From: Nitrosomonas sp. Is35
Lineage (GTDB): Bacteria; Pseudomonadota; Gammaproteobacteria; Burkholderiales; Nitrosomonadaceae
Length of the DNA: 64,000 nucleotides
Direction: 5' to 3'
Assembly: GCF_033063295.1 (NCBI RefSeq)
Contig: NZ_JAWJZH010000001.1
Span: 2,666,001-2,730,000 of the forward strand
In this document: piece after piece, positions 40,501-45,980 of the stretch
How the letters are laid out: each line of letters starts with the position of its first letter
Numbering within the stretch: position 1 is the stretch's first letter
Position numbers and translations under genes: made by a program
Notes under the pieces: generated by a model
The model's input: the letters and a program-made list of their open reading frames with translations, nothing else
Database searches by the model: none
Told to the model about the DNA's origin: nothing

Positions 40501-42237
40501 ACCATTGCCGTCTTTGTCCTCGATGGTCAGTGTGTCGCCCGCTTCCGCCAATTCTCCCGAATTTGGCAAGGAAACTCTGATCGTTGGATTCGTTTCCTTA
40601 GTCAGATTATCGGTTGCAGAAGTACCGGTGTCGCTGGTAGGCAATAAATCGATAGTTGGCGTGCCGATCGGCGTGCCTTGAACTGTTACCGTGAAGCTGA
40701 CAGGGTCGGATTCGATGCTGATGTCGCCATCCAGCGGATCGGTGTATGTATCCTTCATCACGAAACTGAATTGGCGATCTCCTTGCGTCGGCGTGTCGGA
40801 TGTATTGTTATAGCGCAACGCATCGAGCAGCGCTTCGCCTTCCGAAAGCGTCAGGTTACCGCCACCGTCCTTGGTGAACGTCAGGGTGCTGGTTCCGCCA
40901 TTGACTGCTGCTTGCACCAGATAGGTTACGCCAGCCAGCGTGACCGGACCGATCGAATCCAGCGCGATCGAATCGCCTGCCGTGGCGCCGTCGATGCGCA
41001 ATTGCTCGGCCGCGCCGTCCTTAATCGCTGAAGTGCCGAAGGATAGTTTGATGTACTGCAGTTCCGCGCCAATATCCGCATCTGTAACCGATATATCAAA
41101 ACCCAGCGGCACGTCATTGCCGCCATCGTCTACACCCGCCGTTTCGGTGTAAGTACCCGCTGTATTAGCCAGCGTAATGACCGGCTTGTCGTTGGCCTGA
41201 TAGATATTAATCGTTGCCTCGCTCGGCAACAGGGTGGTATAGCCCTCAACGTCCGTCAAACTGAACGTTACAATTCTATTTTCAACATCCGGATTGTCGG
41301 TAACATTGTTGAAATATATTTCATTCAACACCCCTTCCATGATGGTATTGGATACTTGGCTCTCATAACCCGCAGCAGGGGTAACCGTGAGGACAATTTG
41401 CGCCGTTCCGTCCACCAGGGATCCGGTGGTATCAATCTGATAGGAGAGTTCTACGCCTGAAACGGTTATTGTTCCGTTAGCAGGTGTTCCACCCGCCGTG
41501 TAATTATCTCCGCTAAGCAGATACAACTGATCGCCGTCTTTTGCATTGGTCAGCGTTACTGTCAGCGATGCAAGGTTGTCACTATCCAGATTTTCAACTT
41601 TGAAGCCACCACGTGTCAGGGGAATACCTCCTTGACCGTCGATCGCCAAATATTCAACATTCGAACCGATATGGCCTTCTTCGACAAAACGCAAGTCATC
41701 CAGGCCATACCCGGGCGCGTTCTTATCAATATCGACATTTGGAACGAATTGCAATGAATTGGTTTGCGTTAAAGTTGATTCATAGGATTTACTGGCTGTG
41801 GTGCCGACGATAAAGCCGCTGGATAGCTGCCAGTTTTCAAACGTTGACCCTGTCGAACCGCCGAGCGTGCTGACCTCGAGGGCCGCTGCCCCGATCGCCG
41901 TTAATTCAATTCTGATTTCAGTATCAGAAACAATCGTAACACTGCCGCTGTTAACCCAGGTGGTAGCTCCGGTTTTTGTTGTACTATTGTTGAGCTTGAT
42001 CTGTAACTTCGTAATATCGAGGTAACTGCTTGCAGTAGCTTCGGTGTCGAATCCCGTACCTGTGATTATCAACGTATTAAGATTAGGGTCGTATGCCAAA
42101 GCGGTGAACGTAGGCGTAGGCGGAATCAGAACTTGCTGGAATTGTTCCAATGCCGCATTGGCAAATGGAACCAATGCGTATACTTGCGCTTGATTTAGGC
42201 TGCCATCGATTTTGTGTCTGTTTCCTTTGTTTAACAT
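25501..42237 (-). CDS. Giant RTX-type repeat adhesin (5578 residues)
   Basis: The domain order is as follows: an N-terminal region shared with the 2057-residue protein (about 1-560), an Ig-like linker, then 39 nearly identical Ig-like units of 102 or 103 residues. Each unit has ALKAGESSLVTITFS, GGVTWTATFTP and SNNYAID. A divergent 40th unit (LPTATITLDDTVLRTGDIA) follows, then VCBS-like and cadherin-like modules (EDTPVTFSKADLLSNDSDVD), an RTX block (GQDGNDVLSGGAGNDDIQGG) and a type I secretion C-terminus ending DQLLNTHIVIQG. There is no signal peptide. The likely role is surface attachment or biofilm matrix. I see no LapA-type di-alanine retention module, and no LapD/LapG genes are in the window. 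Its length depends on correct assembly of the repeats. Confidence 0.9.
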   Translation of the reverse strand: MLNKGNRHKIDGSLNQAQVYALVPFANAALEQFQQVLIPPTPTFTALAYDPNLNTLIITGTGFDTEATASSYLDITKLQIKLNNSTTKTGATTWVNSGSVTIVSDTEIRIELTAIGAAALEVSTLGGSTGSTFENWQLSSGFIVGTTASKSYESTLTQTNSLQFVPNVDIDKNAPGYGLDDLRFVEEGHIGSNVEYLAIDGQGGIPLTRGGFKVENLDSDNLASLTVTLTNAKDGDQLYLLSGDNYTAGGTPANGTITVSGVELSYQIDTTGSLVDGTAQIVLTVTPAAGYESQVSNTIMEGVLNEIYFNNVTDNPDVENRIVTFSLTDVEGYTTLLPSEATINIYQANDKPVITLANTAGTYTETAGVDDGGNDVPLGFDISVTDADIGAELQYIKLSFGTSAIKDGAAEQLRIDGATAGDSIALDSIGPVTLAGVTYLVQAAVNGGTSTLTFTKDGGGNLTLSEGEALLDALRYNNTSDTPTQGDRQFSFVMKDTYTDPLDGDISIESDPVSFTVTVQGTPIGTPTIDLLPTSDTGTSATDNLTKETNPTIRVSLPNSGELAEAGDTLTIEDKDGNGTIVFADTITLTPGHIAAGYVDYASPFLEDGTHEFSATVTEAGANGLTSGAAELTVTIDTLIPVVTSITVADDALKAGESSLVTITFSQAVSNFDNSDLTIANGTLTAVSSEDGGVTWTATFTPDVDVEDTSNLITLADASVADAAGNLNSGSSDSNNYAIDTKLPTATIAVADDALKAGESSLVTITFSEAVSNFDNSDLAIANGTLTAVSSEDGGVTWTATFTPDVDVEDASNLITLADASVADAAGNNNSGATDSNNYAIDTLIPVVTSITVADDALKAGESSLVTITFSQAVSNFDNSDLTIANGTLTAVSSEDGGVTWTATFTPDVDVEDTSNLITLADASVADAAGNLNSGSSDSNNYAIDTKLPTATIAVADDALKAGESSLVTITFSEAVSNFDNSDLAIANGTLTAVSSEDGGVTWTATFTPDVDVEDTSNLITLADASVADAAGNNNSGATDSNNYAIDTLIPVVTSITVADDALKAGESSLVTITFSQAVSNFDNSDLTIANGTLTAVSSEDGGVTWTATFTPDVDVEDTSNLITLADASVADAAGNLNSGSSDSNNYAIDTKLPTATIAVADDALKAGESSLVTITFSEAVSNFDNSDLTIANGTLTAVSSEDGGVTWTATFTPDVDVEDASNLITLADASVADAAGNNNSGATDSNNYAIDTLIPVVTSITVADDALKAGESSLVTITFSEAVSNFDNSDLTIANGTLTAVSSEDGGVTWTATFTPDVDVEDTSNLITLADASVADAAGNLNSGSSDSNNYAIDTKLPTATIAVADDALKAGESSLVTITFSEAVSNFDNSDLAIANGTLTAVSSEDGGVTWTATFTPDVDVEDASNLITLADASVADAAGNNNSGATDSNNYAIDTLIPVVTSITVADDALKAGESSLVTITFSQAVSNFDNSDLTIANGTLTAVSSEDGGVTWTATFTPDVDVEDTSNLITLADASVADAAGNLNSGSSDSNNYAIDTKLPTATIAVADDALKAGESSLVTITFSEAVSNFDNSDLTIANGTLTAVSSEDGGVTWTATFTPDVDVEDTSNLITLADASVADAAGNLNSGSSDSNNYAIDTKLPTATIAVADDALKAGESSLVTITFSEAVSNFDNSDLAIANGTLTAVSSEDGGVTWTATFTPDVDVEDASNLITLADASVADAAGNNNSGATDSNNYAIDTLIPVVTSITVADDALKAGESSLVTITFSQAVSNFDNSDLTIANGTLTAVSSEDGGVTWTATFTPDVDVEDTSNLITLADASVADAAGNLNSGSSDSNNYAIDTKLPTATIAVADDALKAGESSLVTITFSEAVSNFDNSDLAIANGTLTAVSSEDGGVTWTATFTPDVDVEDASNLITLADASVADAAGNNNSGATDSNNYAIDTLIPVVTSITVADDALKAGESSLVTITFSQAVSNFDNSDLTIANGTLTAVSSEDGGVTWTATFTPDVDVEDTSNLITLADASVADAAGNLNSGSSDSNNYAIDTKLPTATIAVADDALKAGESSLVTITFSEAVSNFDNSDLTIANGTLTAVSSEDGGVTWTATFTPDVDVEDASNLITLADASVADAAGNNNSGATDSNNYAIDTLIPVVTSITVADDALKAGESSLVTITFSEAVSNFDNSDLTIANGTLTAVSSEDGGVTWTATFTPDVDVEDTSNLITLADASVADAAGNNNSGATDSNNYAIDTLIPVVTSITVADDALKAGESSLVTITFSQAVSNFDNSDLTIANGTLTAVSSEDGGVTWTATFTPDVDVEDTSNLITLADASVADAAGNLNSGSSDSNNYAIDTKLPTATIAVADDALKAGESSLVTITFSEAVSNFDNSDLTIANGTLTAVSSEDGGVTWTATFTPDVDVEDASNLITLADASVADAAGNNNSGATDSNNYAIDTLIPVVTSITVADDALKAGESSLVTITFSEAVSNFDNSDLTIANGTLTAVSSEDGGVTWTATFTPDVDVEDTSNLITLADASVADAAGNLNSGSSDSNNYAIDTKLPTATIAVADDALKAGESSLVTITFSEAVSNFDNSDLAIANGTLTAVSSEDGGVTWTATFTPDVDVEDTSNLITLADASVADAAGNNNSGATDSNNYAIDTLIPVVTSITVADDALKAGESSLVTITFSEAVSNFDNSDLAIANGTLTAVSSEDGGVTWTATFTPDVDVEDASNLITLADASVADAAGNNNSGATDSNNYAIDTLIPVVTSITVADDALKAGESSLVTITFSQAVSNFDNSDLTIANGTLTAVSSEDGGVTWTATFTPDVDVEDTSNLITLADASVADAAGNLNSGSSDSNNYAIDTKLPTATIAVADDALKAGESSLVTITFSEAVSNFDNSDLAIANGTLTAVSSEDGGVTWTATFTPDVDVEDASNLITLADASVADAAGNNNSGATDSNNYAIDTLIPVVTSITVADDALKAGESSLVTITFSQAVSNFDNSDLTIANGTLTAVSSEDGGVTWTATFTPDVDVEDTSNLITLADASVADAAGNLNSGSSDSNNYAIDTKLPTATIAVADDALKAGESSLVTITFSEAVSNFDNSDLTIANGTLTAVSSEDGGVTWTATFTPDVDVEDASNLITLADASVADAAGNNNSGATDSNNYAIDTLIPVVTSITVADDALKAGESSLVTITFSEAVSNFDNSDLAIANGTLTAVSSEDGGVTWTATFTPDVDVEDTSNLITLADASVADAAGNNNSGATDSNNYAIDTLIPVVTSITVADDALKAGESSLVTITFSQAVSNFDNSDLTIANGTLTAVSSEDGGVTWTATFTPDVDVEDTSNLITLADASVADAAGNLNSGSSDSNNYAIDTKLPTATIAVADDALKAGESSLVTITFSEAVSNFDNSDLTIANGTLTAVSSEDGGVTWTATFTPDVDVEDASNLITLADASVADAAGNNNSGATDSNNYAIDTLIPVVTSITVADDALKAGESSLVTITFSEAVSNFDNSDLTIANGTLTAVSSEDGGVTWTATFTPDVDVEDASNLITLADASVADAAGNNNSGATDSNNYAIDTLIPVVTSITVADDALKAGESSLVTITFSEAVSNFDNSDLAIANGTLTAVSSEDGGVTWTATFTPDVDVEDTSNLITLADASVADAAGNNNSGATDSNNYAIDTLIPVVTSITVADDALKAGESSLVTITFSEAVSNFDNSDLTIANGTLTAVSSEDGGVTWTATFTPDVDVEDTSNLITLADASVADAAGNNNSGATDSNNYAIDTLIPVVTSITVADDALKAGESSLVTITFSQAVSNFDNSDLTIANGTLTAVSSEDGGVTWTATFTPDVDVEDTSNLITLADASVADAAGNLNSGSSDSNNYAIDTKLPTATIAVADDALKAGESSLVTITFSEAVSNFDNSDLTIANGTLTAVSSEDGGVTWTATFTPDVDVEDASNLITLADASVADAAGNNNSGATDSNNYAIDTLIPVVTSITVADDALKAGESSLVTITFSEAVSNFDNSDLAIANGTLTAVSSEDGGVTWTATFTPDVDVEDTSNLITLADASVADAAGNNNSGATDSNNYAIDTLIPVVTSITVADDALKAGESSLVTITFSEAVSNFDNSDLTIANGTLTAVSSEDGGVTWTATFTPDVDVEDTSNLITLADASVADAAGNNNSGATDSNNYAIDTLIPVVTSITVADDALKAGESSLVTITFSQAVSNFDNSDLTIANGTLTAVSSEDGGVTWTATFTPDVDVEDTSNLITLADASVADAAGNLNSGSSDSNNYAIDTKLPTATIAVADDALKAGESSLVTITFSEAVSNFDNSDLTIANGTLTAVSSEDGGVTWTATFTPDVDVEDASNLITLADASVADAAGNNNSGATDSNNYAIDTLIPVVTSITVADDALKAGESSLVTITFSEAVSNFDNSDLTIANGTLTAVSSEDGGVTWTATFTPDVDVEDASNLITLADASVADAAGNNNSGATDSNNYAIDTLIPVVTSITVADDALKAGESSLVTITFSEAVSNFDNSDLTIANGTLTAVSSEDGGVTWTATFTPDVDVEDTSNLITLADASVADAAGNLNSGSSDSNNYAIDTLLPTATITLDDTVLRTGDIANVTITFSEAVSGFDLSDLNYENGTIDNLSSAVDNNDGTFSYTATFTPDAGTEDNSNAITLAAGSVFDAAGNGNSEASSDNFEIDTLLDTVIDGDLTGEVYEKGGYDGQKIADRNNNYELVAHGDDPGYFTASGVLTLQNVQPGWNSFSTEYFTYNGEVADANGYSIEYLNTVTGNYDDLTVGVVTLSGSFATVTGLYGNLIFNTDNGEWNYFIDNDRIVTQQLSSENNPFEVFSVKSKDGEAEQWIQIDVTSADDQGVFETISEGSVTEDTDVQATYTVFNESIGEGYDLTDVLVKTGTIGLTSVQSTLIEPQWDVSYDDNGDMLSVFSIDEQGNWTYAVKNDREVIQNLVPVAPGSEMQAIFTINPQILPDDPGTAGAFGTVKISILGKFDKPELTGDQADLDDGTEDQNYTVTAADLLQGWSTDFGSIHVGAVTATTDTGNELEVTKVGDSWTIAAEADFFGDVTIAYTVLDDYDNSAEGTLTFAVDNVNDAPVASADTLAAEEDTPVTFSKADLLSNDSDVDNNYLAGVIDTLYIDSVTSVTGGTVSLDGNGDVVFTPSVNFHGEASFSYVVADGKGGYSESQTVAVNVVSVNDDPTNVRLAGKTPTYGNAVQNVRAVIADLSVADADTGEGSQYNYSLSGADGLFKVDNSAKTLSVGNTALIAGATYNFTLVASLNGDTISEEYTYRNGTASSSTSNGIDLVTLGDSTNNIYYALSGNDTVTGGSLEDLLFGQDGNDVLSGGAGNDDIQGGSGNDILTGGSGADVLTGGGKTTVGNGGYDQFRYMDKAVNWAGLDGNGLDTILDFKGNSTILKGASSTGLINGDVLTFKLSELTGDVTGLVSGSSAGKWYTLGSDGLASNVDGHATTAKAQFVYNSSTHVLSYDADGSGAGSAVEITSLVGVDQLLNTHIVIQG
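28334..40339 (-). repeat. Tandem array of 39 Ig-like units (306 or 309 bp each)
   Basis: Unit starts recur at 28334, 28643, 28952, 29258 and so on to 40031. Twenty-four intervals are 309 bp and fifteen are 306 bp, together 12,006 bp. The 306-bp type encodes TKLPTATIAVADD and the 309-bp type TLIPVVTSITVADD. Units differ at only a few positions (Q/E in FSQAVS or FSEAVS, T/A in DLTIANG or DLAIANG, T/A in VEDTSN or VEDASN). Short units fall at larger periods (1233, 1542, 924, 615 and 306 bp), showing block duplications. Confidence 0.93.
40528..42045 (-). repeat. Copy B of the 1.5-kb direct repeat between the two giant genes
   Basis: This is the partner of 23540..25070, in the same orientation and about 17 kb apart. 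Recombination between the copies would fuse the two genes and delete the whole 39-unit array. Boundaries were judged by eye. Confidence 0.75.
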
Positions 42238-42365
42238 TTTTTAATCCCTTTAACGATTGAATAATTTTTTCTAAATAATGACTTTAGCGTATGAATCTTG
42301 CCGGTCCGCGTTCACGGCAACCGCACTTATCCTGCGTGCTCTAACCAACGTTTCTTTTTTCATGT

Positions 42366-42935
42366 TTAATTCTTTATTGCATTGATGCTATAGCGCGGAT
42401 ATGCAACCACATCGAGTTGCCAACCTCCCCCGCATTTCGAATGACCAACCAAATTGCTCGATGCATAAACATTCGCTCCCGTGCAATCCGCCACGTGCTG
42501 CATAAAAATCTTGCCTTTGCTTCCTTTTCCGGTATTGCACGACCAAAAACAGATATTCCATTGATGTGAAAGAGTTGTATTTTTTTGCCACGATGAAATT
42601 TTTCCCGGCTGCATTTGCGCAATTTCTGAAATACCGCCGGTTAAATATGACCAATTGGCAATGTCGACTTTTACATCCCCCAAAGTGATCGAACCCGGCA
42701 TGCCATGGCCGAGCAAGTGAAGCACCGATAGCTCGTAGTTACTGAATGCCTTCTTTAATAACTCTTGCGCGCCGCCATCCTTTTCAATCATCCAGCAGTC
42801 AATCCCCAGCTTGAGACCCGCAATGAGCACATCCACATCTTTCACGCTCGCATCGGCAATTAATAATTTTCTTGTTTTTTTTATTGGCGATCTGTTCGCA
42901 AATGATTGAGAAGATACCAACTTGAGATTGCCCAT
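42366..42935 (-). CDS. Stand-alone DUF4347 (caspase-like) protein
   Basis: The product of 189 residues is almost entirely a DUF4347 domain, here LLIADASVKDVDVLIAGL, HLLGHGMPGSITLG, CFWSCNTGKGSKG and FMQHVADCTGANVYASSN. A His/Cys pair (His77 in LLGHG, Cys133 in WSCNTG) sits where caspase-clan enzymes carry their dyad. In most proteins I know of, this domain is the N-terminal part of giant repeat proteins. Here it is a separate gene ending 128 bp upstream of one. No signal peptide is seen. It may process or gate the adhesin; this is inference. Two regulatory palindromes lie 130-170 bp upstream. Confidence 0.8.
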   Translation of the reverse strand: MGNLKLVSSQSFANRSPIKKTRKLLIADASVKDVDVLIAGLKLGIDCWMIEKDGGAQELLKKAFSNYELSVLHLLGHGMPGSITLGDVKVDIANWSYLTGGISEIAQMQPGKISSWQKNTTLSHQWNICFWSCNTGKGSKGKIFMQHVADCTGANVYASSNLVGHSKCGGGWQLDVVAYPRYSINAIKN

Positions 42936-43063
42936 AGATTTATTCGCTTAAATTCAGGTAAAAACCACCATTTGACCAAAGACAAGGAATCGTTGTTGAA
43001 CCACGGACGCAAAACACGCGACAGTTTTTTTGTTAACTTTAATCAATACAGATCAGAAAGTTA

Positions 43064-43103
43064 ATGAGCATAAATACTCATTTTCATGAGTATTGATACT
43101 CTT
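43064..43103. promoter_or_regulatory. Two tandem 18-bp palindromes upstream of the DUF4347 gene
   Basis: ATGAGCATAAATACTCAT (43064-43081) and ATGAGTATTGATACTCTT (43086-43103) lie 22 bp apart centre to centre, about two helical turns. They are 137 and 160 bp upstream of the DUF4347 start. Paired sites on one DNA face suggest cooperative binding of a dimeric regulator. Confidence 0.65.
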
Positions 43104-43165
43104 TTTTATGGTTCTATGAATTACTTTATCCCCTGAAATGAAGTTTCGAAGATGAATTGATATGA

Positions 43166-43339
43166 GGTAATCGCGTTCGCTACATATGGCGCGATGGATT
43201 TGTTGCTTTTGAGGTAAATGCACAGGAACTTCGGACCGGGAATGCCAGGTCGTGGAGAATGTATGCGGAAGTAGCGCTAAAGCTCGATACACTACAAGAT
43301 GCTGCCGCAAAAGGTTTTAGCCCCGGCGAAGACGATTGA
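43166..43339 (+). pseudogene. Possible gene remnant (57 codons, no start)
   Basis: The plus strand is open after a TGA at 43163 and reads GNRVRYIWRDGFVAFEV, then a Trp/Arg/Leu helical stretch ending GFSPGEDD and a stop. The composition looks like real protein, but no start codon or ribosome-binding site is present. It may be the tail of a lost gene. The rest of the gap 42936-43465 holds the palindromes and a hairpin. Confidence 0.25.
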
Positions 43340-43372
43340 ACCGATTTTCAACTTATGACAGCAAAACGCTAT

Positions 43373-43404
43373 CCATCTTACCGGCAAGTTTGCCGGTAAG
43401 ATGG
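43373..43404 (-). terminator. 15-bp perfect hairpin, possible terminator of the response regulator gene
   Basis: CCATCTTACCGGCAA and TTGCCGGTAAGATGG flank two bases. It lies 62 bp past the stop of the response regulator gene. The T-run on the minus-strand side is weak, so a role as a terminator or RNA-stabilising hairpin is only probable. Confidence 0.5.
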
Positions 43405-43465
43405 GGAGACGTAATCTTTATCCTTTTGCCGGGCTGGGCACGGGCACTGATTGAGAGGCCTGTTA

Positions 43466-44146
43466 TTAATTTAGAGTTTTTGACAATTTGGCACGTATGG
43501 CAAAACCAACCAAACTATTGGGACCGCTGAGATTAAGTTTCCGGGAAATATTATTCCGGTGATTTTCTATGGTTCTTCTGCTTAAAAACAAGGTTCTCGC
43601 AATTTCTTCCGACGTATAACCTCGAGCTATCAAATCGAAAATGTAGGCTTCTTTTTTTGTAAGAACATCTAATTTTTCATTAAAAACCACCTGATCCTGA
43701 TTGGCTCGAATCGATTCATACATTTGCAATTTTCTTAATTCCTTCAATTTTTCCAATCGCGCATGAATGCTGTTGAATAGCTCCTCTTTTGAAAACGGTT
43801 TGCAGATATAGTCATCCGCCCCCAGGTTCATACCCACCCGAATATCGGCATGAGTTGCTTTTGCCGTCAGAAATATAAAGGCTGTCGATAGCACGCTCAC
43901 TTTTGAATTAAAAGCGGAATGAGGTATCTCTTTCATTCTGCGCAACACTTCATAACCATCCATGTCCGGCAACATAATGTCGCAGAGAACGACATCCGGT
44001 ATTTTTTGAAGCAAAAGCTTTAAACCTTCTACGCCGGTCTTGGCAGGTATTGCTTCATATCCAAAATGTTCAATCAATTCACAGATTCCCTCACGCAATT
44101 CATCTTCATCTTCAATGACAAGAATCAGAAATTTAATAGAATTCAT
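43466..44146 (-). CDS. Response regulator with LuxR/NarL-type HTH output
   Basis: The product of 226 residues has a receiver domain (about 1-125) with the phosphorylation site Asp56 (VVLCDIMLPDMDG), acidic pocket Glu12-Asp13 and a Lys in CKPF. A C-terminal LuxR-type helix-turn-helix follows (LTKKEAYIFDLIARGYTSEEI, LSRRTIENHRNNI). Such regulators bind DNA as dimers on inverted repeats when phosphorylated. It lies 138 bp downstream of a histidine kinase gene on the same strand, so the two should form a pair. It is the best candidate in the window for binding the 18-bp palindromes, but this is inference. Confidence 0.92.
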   Translation of the reverse strand: MNSIKFLILVIEDEDELREGICELIEHFGYEAIPAKTGVEGLKLLLQKIPDVVLCDIMLPDMDGYEVLRRMKEIPHSAFNSKVSVLSTAFIFLTAKATHADIRVGMNLGADDYICKPFSKEELFNSIHARLEKLKELRKLQMYESIRANQDQVVFNEKLDVLTKKEAYIFDLIARGYTSEEIARTLFLSRRTIENHRNNISRKLNLSGPNSLVGFAIRAKLSKTLN

Positions 44147-44284
44147 AGTTGTGTTTTTATTAAAGTAATGTTGCGTTTTGAACTAGCGACTTTGAATTCC
44201 ATGCTGCCTAATTCTTAGTCGCTCCAATGTTATTATCGAGATATACTCAGTTACGTATAATGCTCTGAATTCAATAACTCAACT

Positions 44285-45841
44285 TTAGTTAAGAGGCAAT
44301 TTAATAGTGACCGTGGTGCCTTCATCTAATTTACTGTCAATGCTTATATCACCACCATGAAGTTGTATTAACCTTTTTGCTATTAACAACCCCAAGCCAG
44401 ATCCTTGCAAATTTTTTGCATTGCGTGCCCTAAAAAAGGATTGAAACAAAAACTTTTTGTCGCCATCTGGGATTCCTATCCCATAATCTTTTATGGTTAG
44501 AAAATAAGCGGAATCATGATACGTGACGCCCAGCTCAGGTTCTTGCCTGCCTTGCGAGTATTTAAAAGCATTCGAAATGATATTTTCCAGAACATTTGTA
44601 AAAATCATTTCATCAAGACATACAGTGTTATCAGGCGCAATAAAAAAATATTTTAATTTTCTCTTATCATCATACGTAAGATTAAAATTATTTATAAATT
44701 GATTGAGAAATTTTTTTAAGGACACTTCTTTCTTGATCAGATCAATTTTATTTTCATCGATTCTGCCCAGCTCCAAAATGTTTTCCAGGAGTTTCACCAT
44801 GCGCAAAGTTTCTTTTGCCATGATCGTTTTATATTTCTGAAAAACATCATGAAATTTCGTGTAATTATCCTTTTGCAATTTTAAATCGAGCACGTCCAAA
44901 GCCGTTCGCATGGTAGCCAGAGGAGTGCGAAACTGATGAGAAACCAGATTAATAAATTGCGTTTTAAATAGATTCAACTGCCGTTCTAATTGCAAGCTAT
45001 TCTTAAGTTGTTCCTCTGCTTCTTTTATCGGCGTAATATCATGATTAACAGATATAAAATGATCCAGATTTCCATCCTTGTCATGAATTGCCGTGAAATC
45101 GACATAGAGATGAATTGCGGTGTTATTTTTTTTGACGAATTCAATTTCACCGACAAAAACTCCACTCTTACTCAACGAGTCATGAATTGACTTAAAAGAC
45201 CTTCTCGAAATATTCTTGGCGTGCAAAAAATCGATCAACGACAGTTGTTCGGCTTCAGGTAATGAATAGTCCAGTTTTGCGCGGAAGCTATTATTCGTCC
45301 AGACTATCTTGCCTTGTTGATCGGCAATCAGCACCAGGCTACTGGTTTTCTCCGCTACAATCGCCATACGTTGTAATGCTATTTCTTTTTTTCTGTAAAA
45401 ATCTATTTCTCTGCATATGCAGATAAATCCATCATCATCTAGCTTTGTTAGTGATAATTCTTTTAAAACTGGTGTTCCATCTTTTTTTGTTCCATGTGTA
45501 TAACCCTTCCAACTTCTATCTCTGAATAAAATTGGAAGGATTTCTTGCTCAATTCTGCTAATCTCAGGCTCTTGATATAAAACGCGCCATGAGTTCCCTA
45601 TCAATTCTTCTTGATCTTGATATCCTAAAATTCTTACATATGAATTATTTAGATAAGTAAATTTGGCTTCACTATCCAGTAGTGCAATGCCATCCATGGC
45701 TTGTTCGATTGCCTCAAAAAAAATCCCAGAATTAATCTGAACAATGCTTAGCGATTTTTTATCAATTTCTGCTTGGTATGGAATTTTGGCATTGATTATA
45801 TTCATAACATGAGAATCTATTTTAATAATGTTATTTAACAA
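44285..45841 (-). CDS. PAS-PAS soluble histidine kinase
   Basis: The product of 518 residues has two PAS domains (about 40-150 and 160-275), then HisKA with His302 (LVSHQFRTPLATM) and a HATPase_c domain with N box (ENIISNAFKYS), G1 (KDYGIGIPDG), F box and G2 (GSGLGLLIAK). No membrane segment is visible, so it senses a cytoplasmic cue. The PAS domains lack an obvious haem or flavin signature. It is encoded directly upstream of the LuxR-type response regulator. AT-rich base use here and up to 50.7 kb differs from the GC-richer trp and secretion genes, suggesting separate acquisition. Confidence 0.93.
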   Translation of the reverse strand: MLNNIIKIDSHVMNIINAKIPYQAEIDKKSLSIVQINSGIFFEAIEQAMDGIALLDSEAKFTYLNNSYVRILGYQDQEELIGNSWRVLYQEPEISRIEQEILPILFRDRSWKGYTHGTKKDGTPVLKELSLTKLDDDGFICICREIDFYRKKEIALQRMAIVAEKTSSLVLIADQQGKIVWTNNSFRAKLDYSLPEAEQLSLIDFLHAKNISRRSFKSIHDSLSKSGVFVGEIEFVKKNNTAIHLYVDFTAIHDKDGNLDHFISVNHDITPIKEAEEQLKNSLQLERQLNLFKTQFINLVSHQFRTPLATMRTALDVLDLKLQKDNYTKFHDVFQKYKTIMAKETLRMVKLLENILELGRIDENKIDLIKKEVSLKKFLNQFINNFNLTYDDKRKLKYFFIAPDNTVCLDEMIFTNVLENIISNAFKYSQGRQEPELGVTYHDSAYFLTIKDYGIGIPDGDKKFLFQSFFRARNAKNLQGSGLGLLIAKRLIQLHGGDISIDSKLDEGTTVTIKLPLN

Positions 45842-45980
45842 TATTTTTTGATATCAATACTCTATCAAGAGCAAATCTTTCGATTGATTCTTACTGTAAC
45901 TAATTTTTTAATTAGTTTCTCCGCAAAAATTGAATAATCGGAAAAGTAGTAGAATAAGTCTGAGAAGTTAAGAAAACTTC

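Noticed and set aside
19084-42237. LapA/LapD/LapG-type adhesin control
   Set aside because: No LapD- or LapG-like gene is in the window and no N-terminal di-alanine retention module could be recognised in either giant protein.
43053-43310. 85-codon minus-strand frame upstream of the DUF4347 gene
   Set aside because: It runs across the two regulatory palindromes, has a His/Thr/Arg-rich unlikely composition and no ribosome-binding site.
45847-45864. Possible seventh copy of the 18-bp palindrome before the histidine kinase
   Set aside because: Only the right half (ATACTC) matches; the left arm is unrelated and it lies within 25 bp of the start codon.
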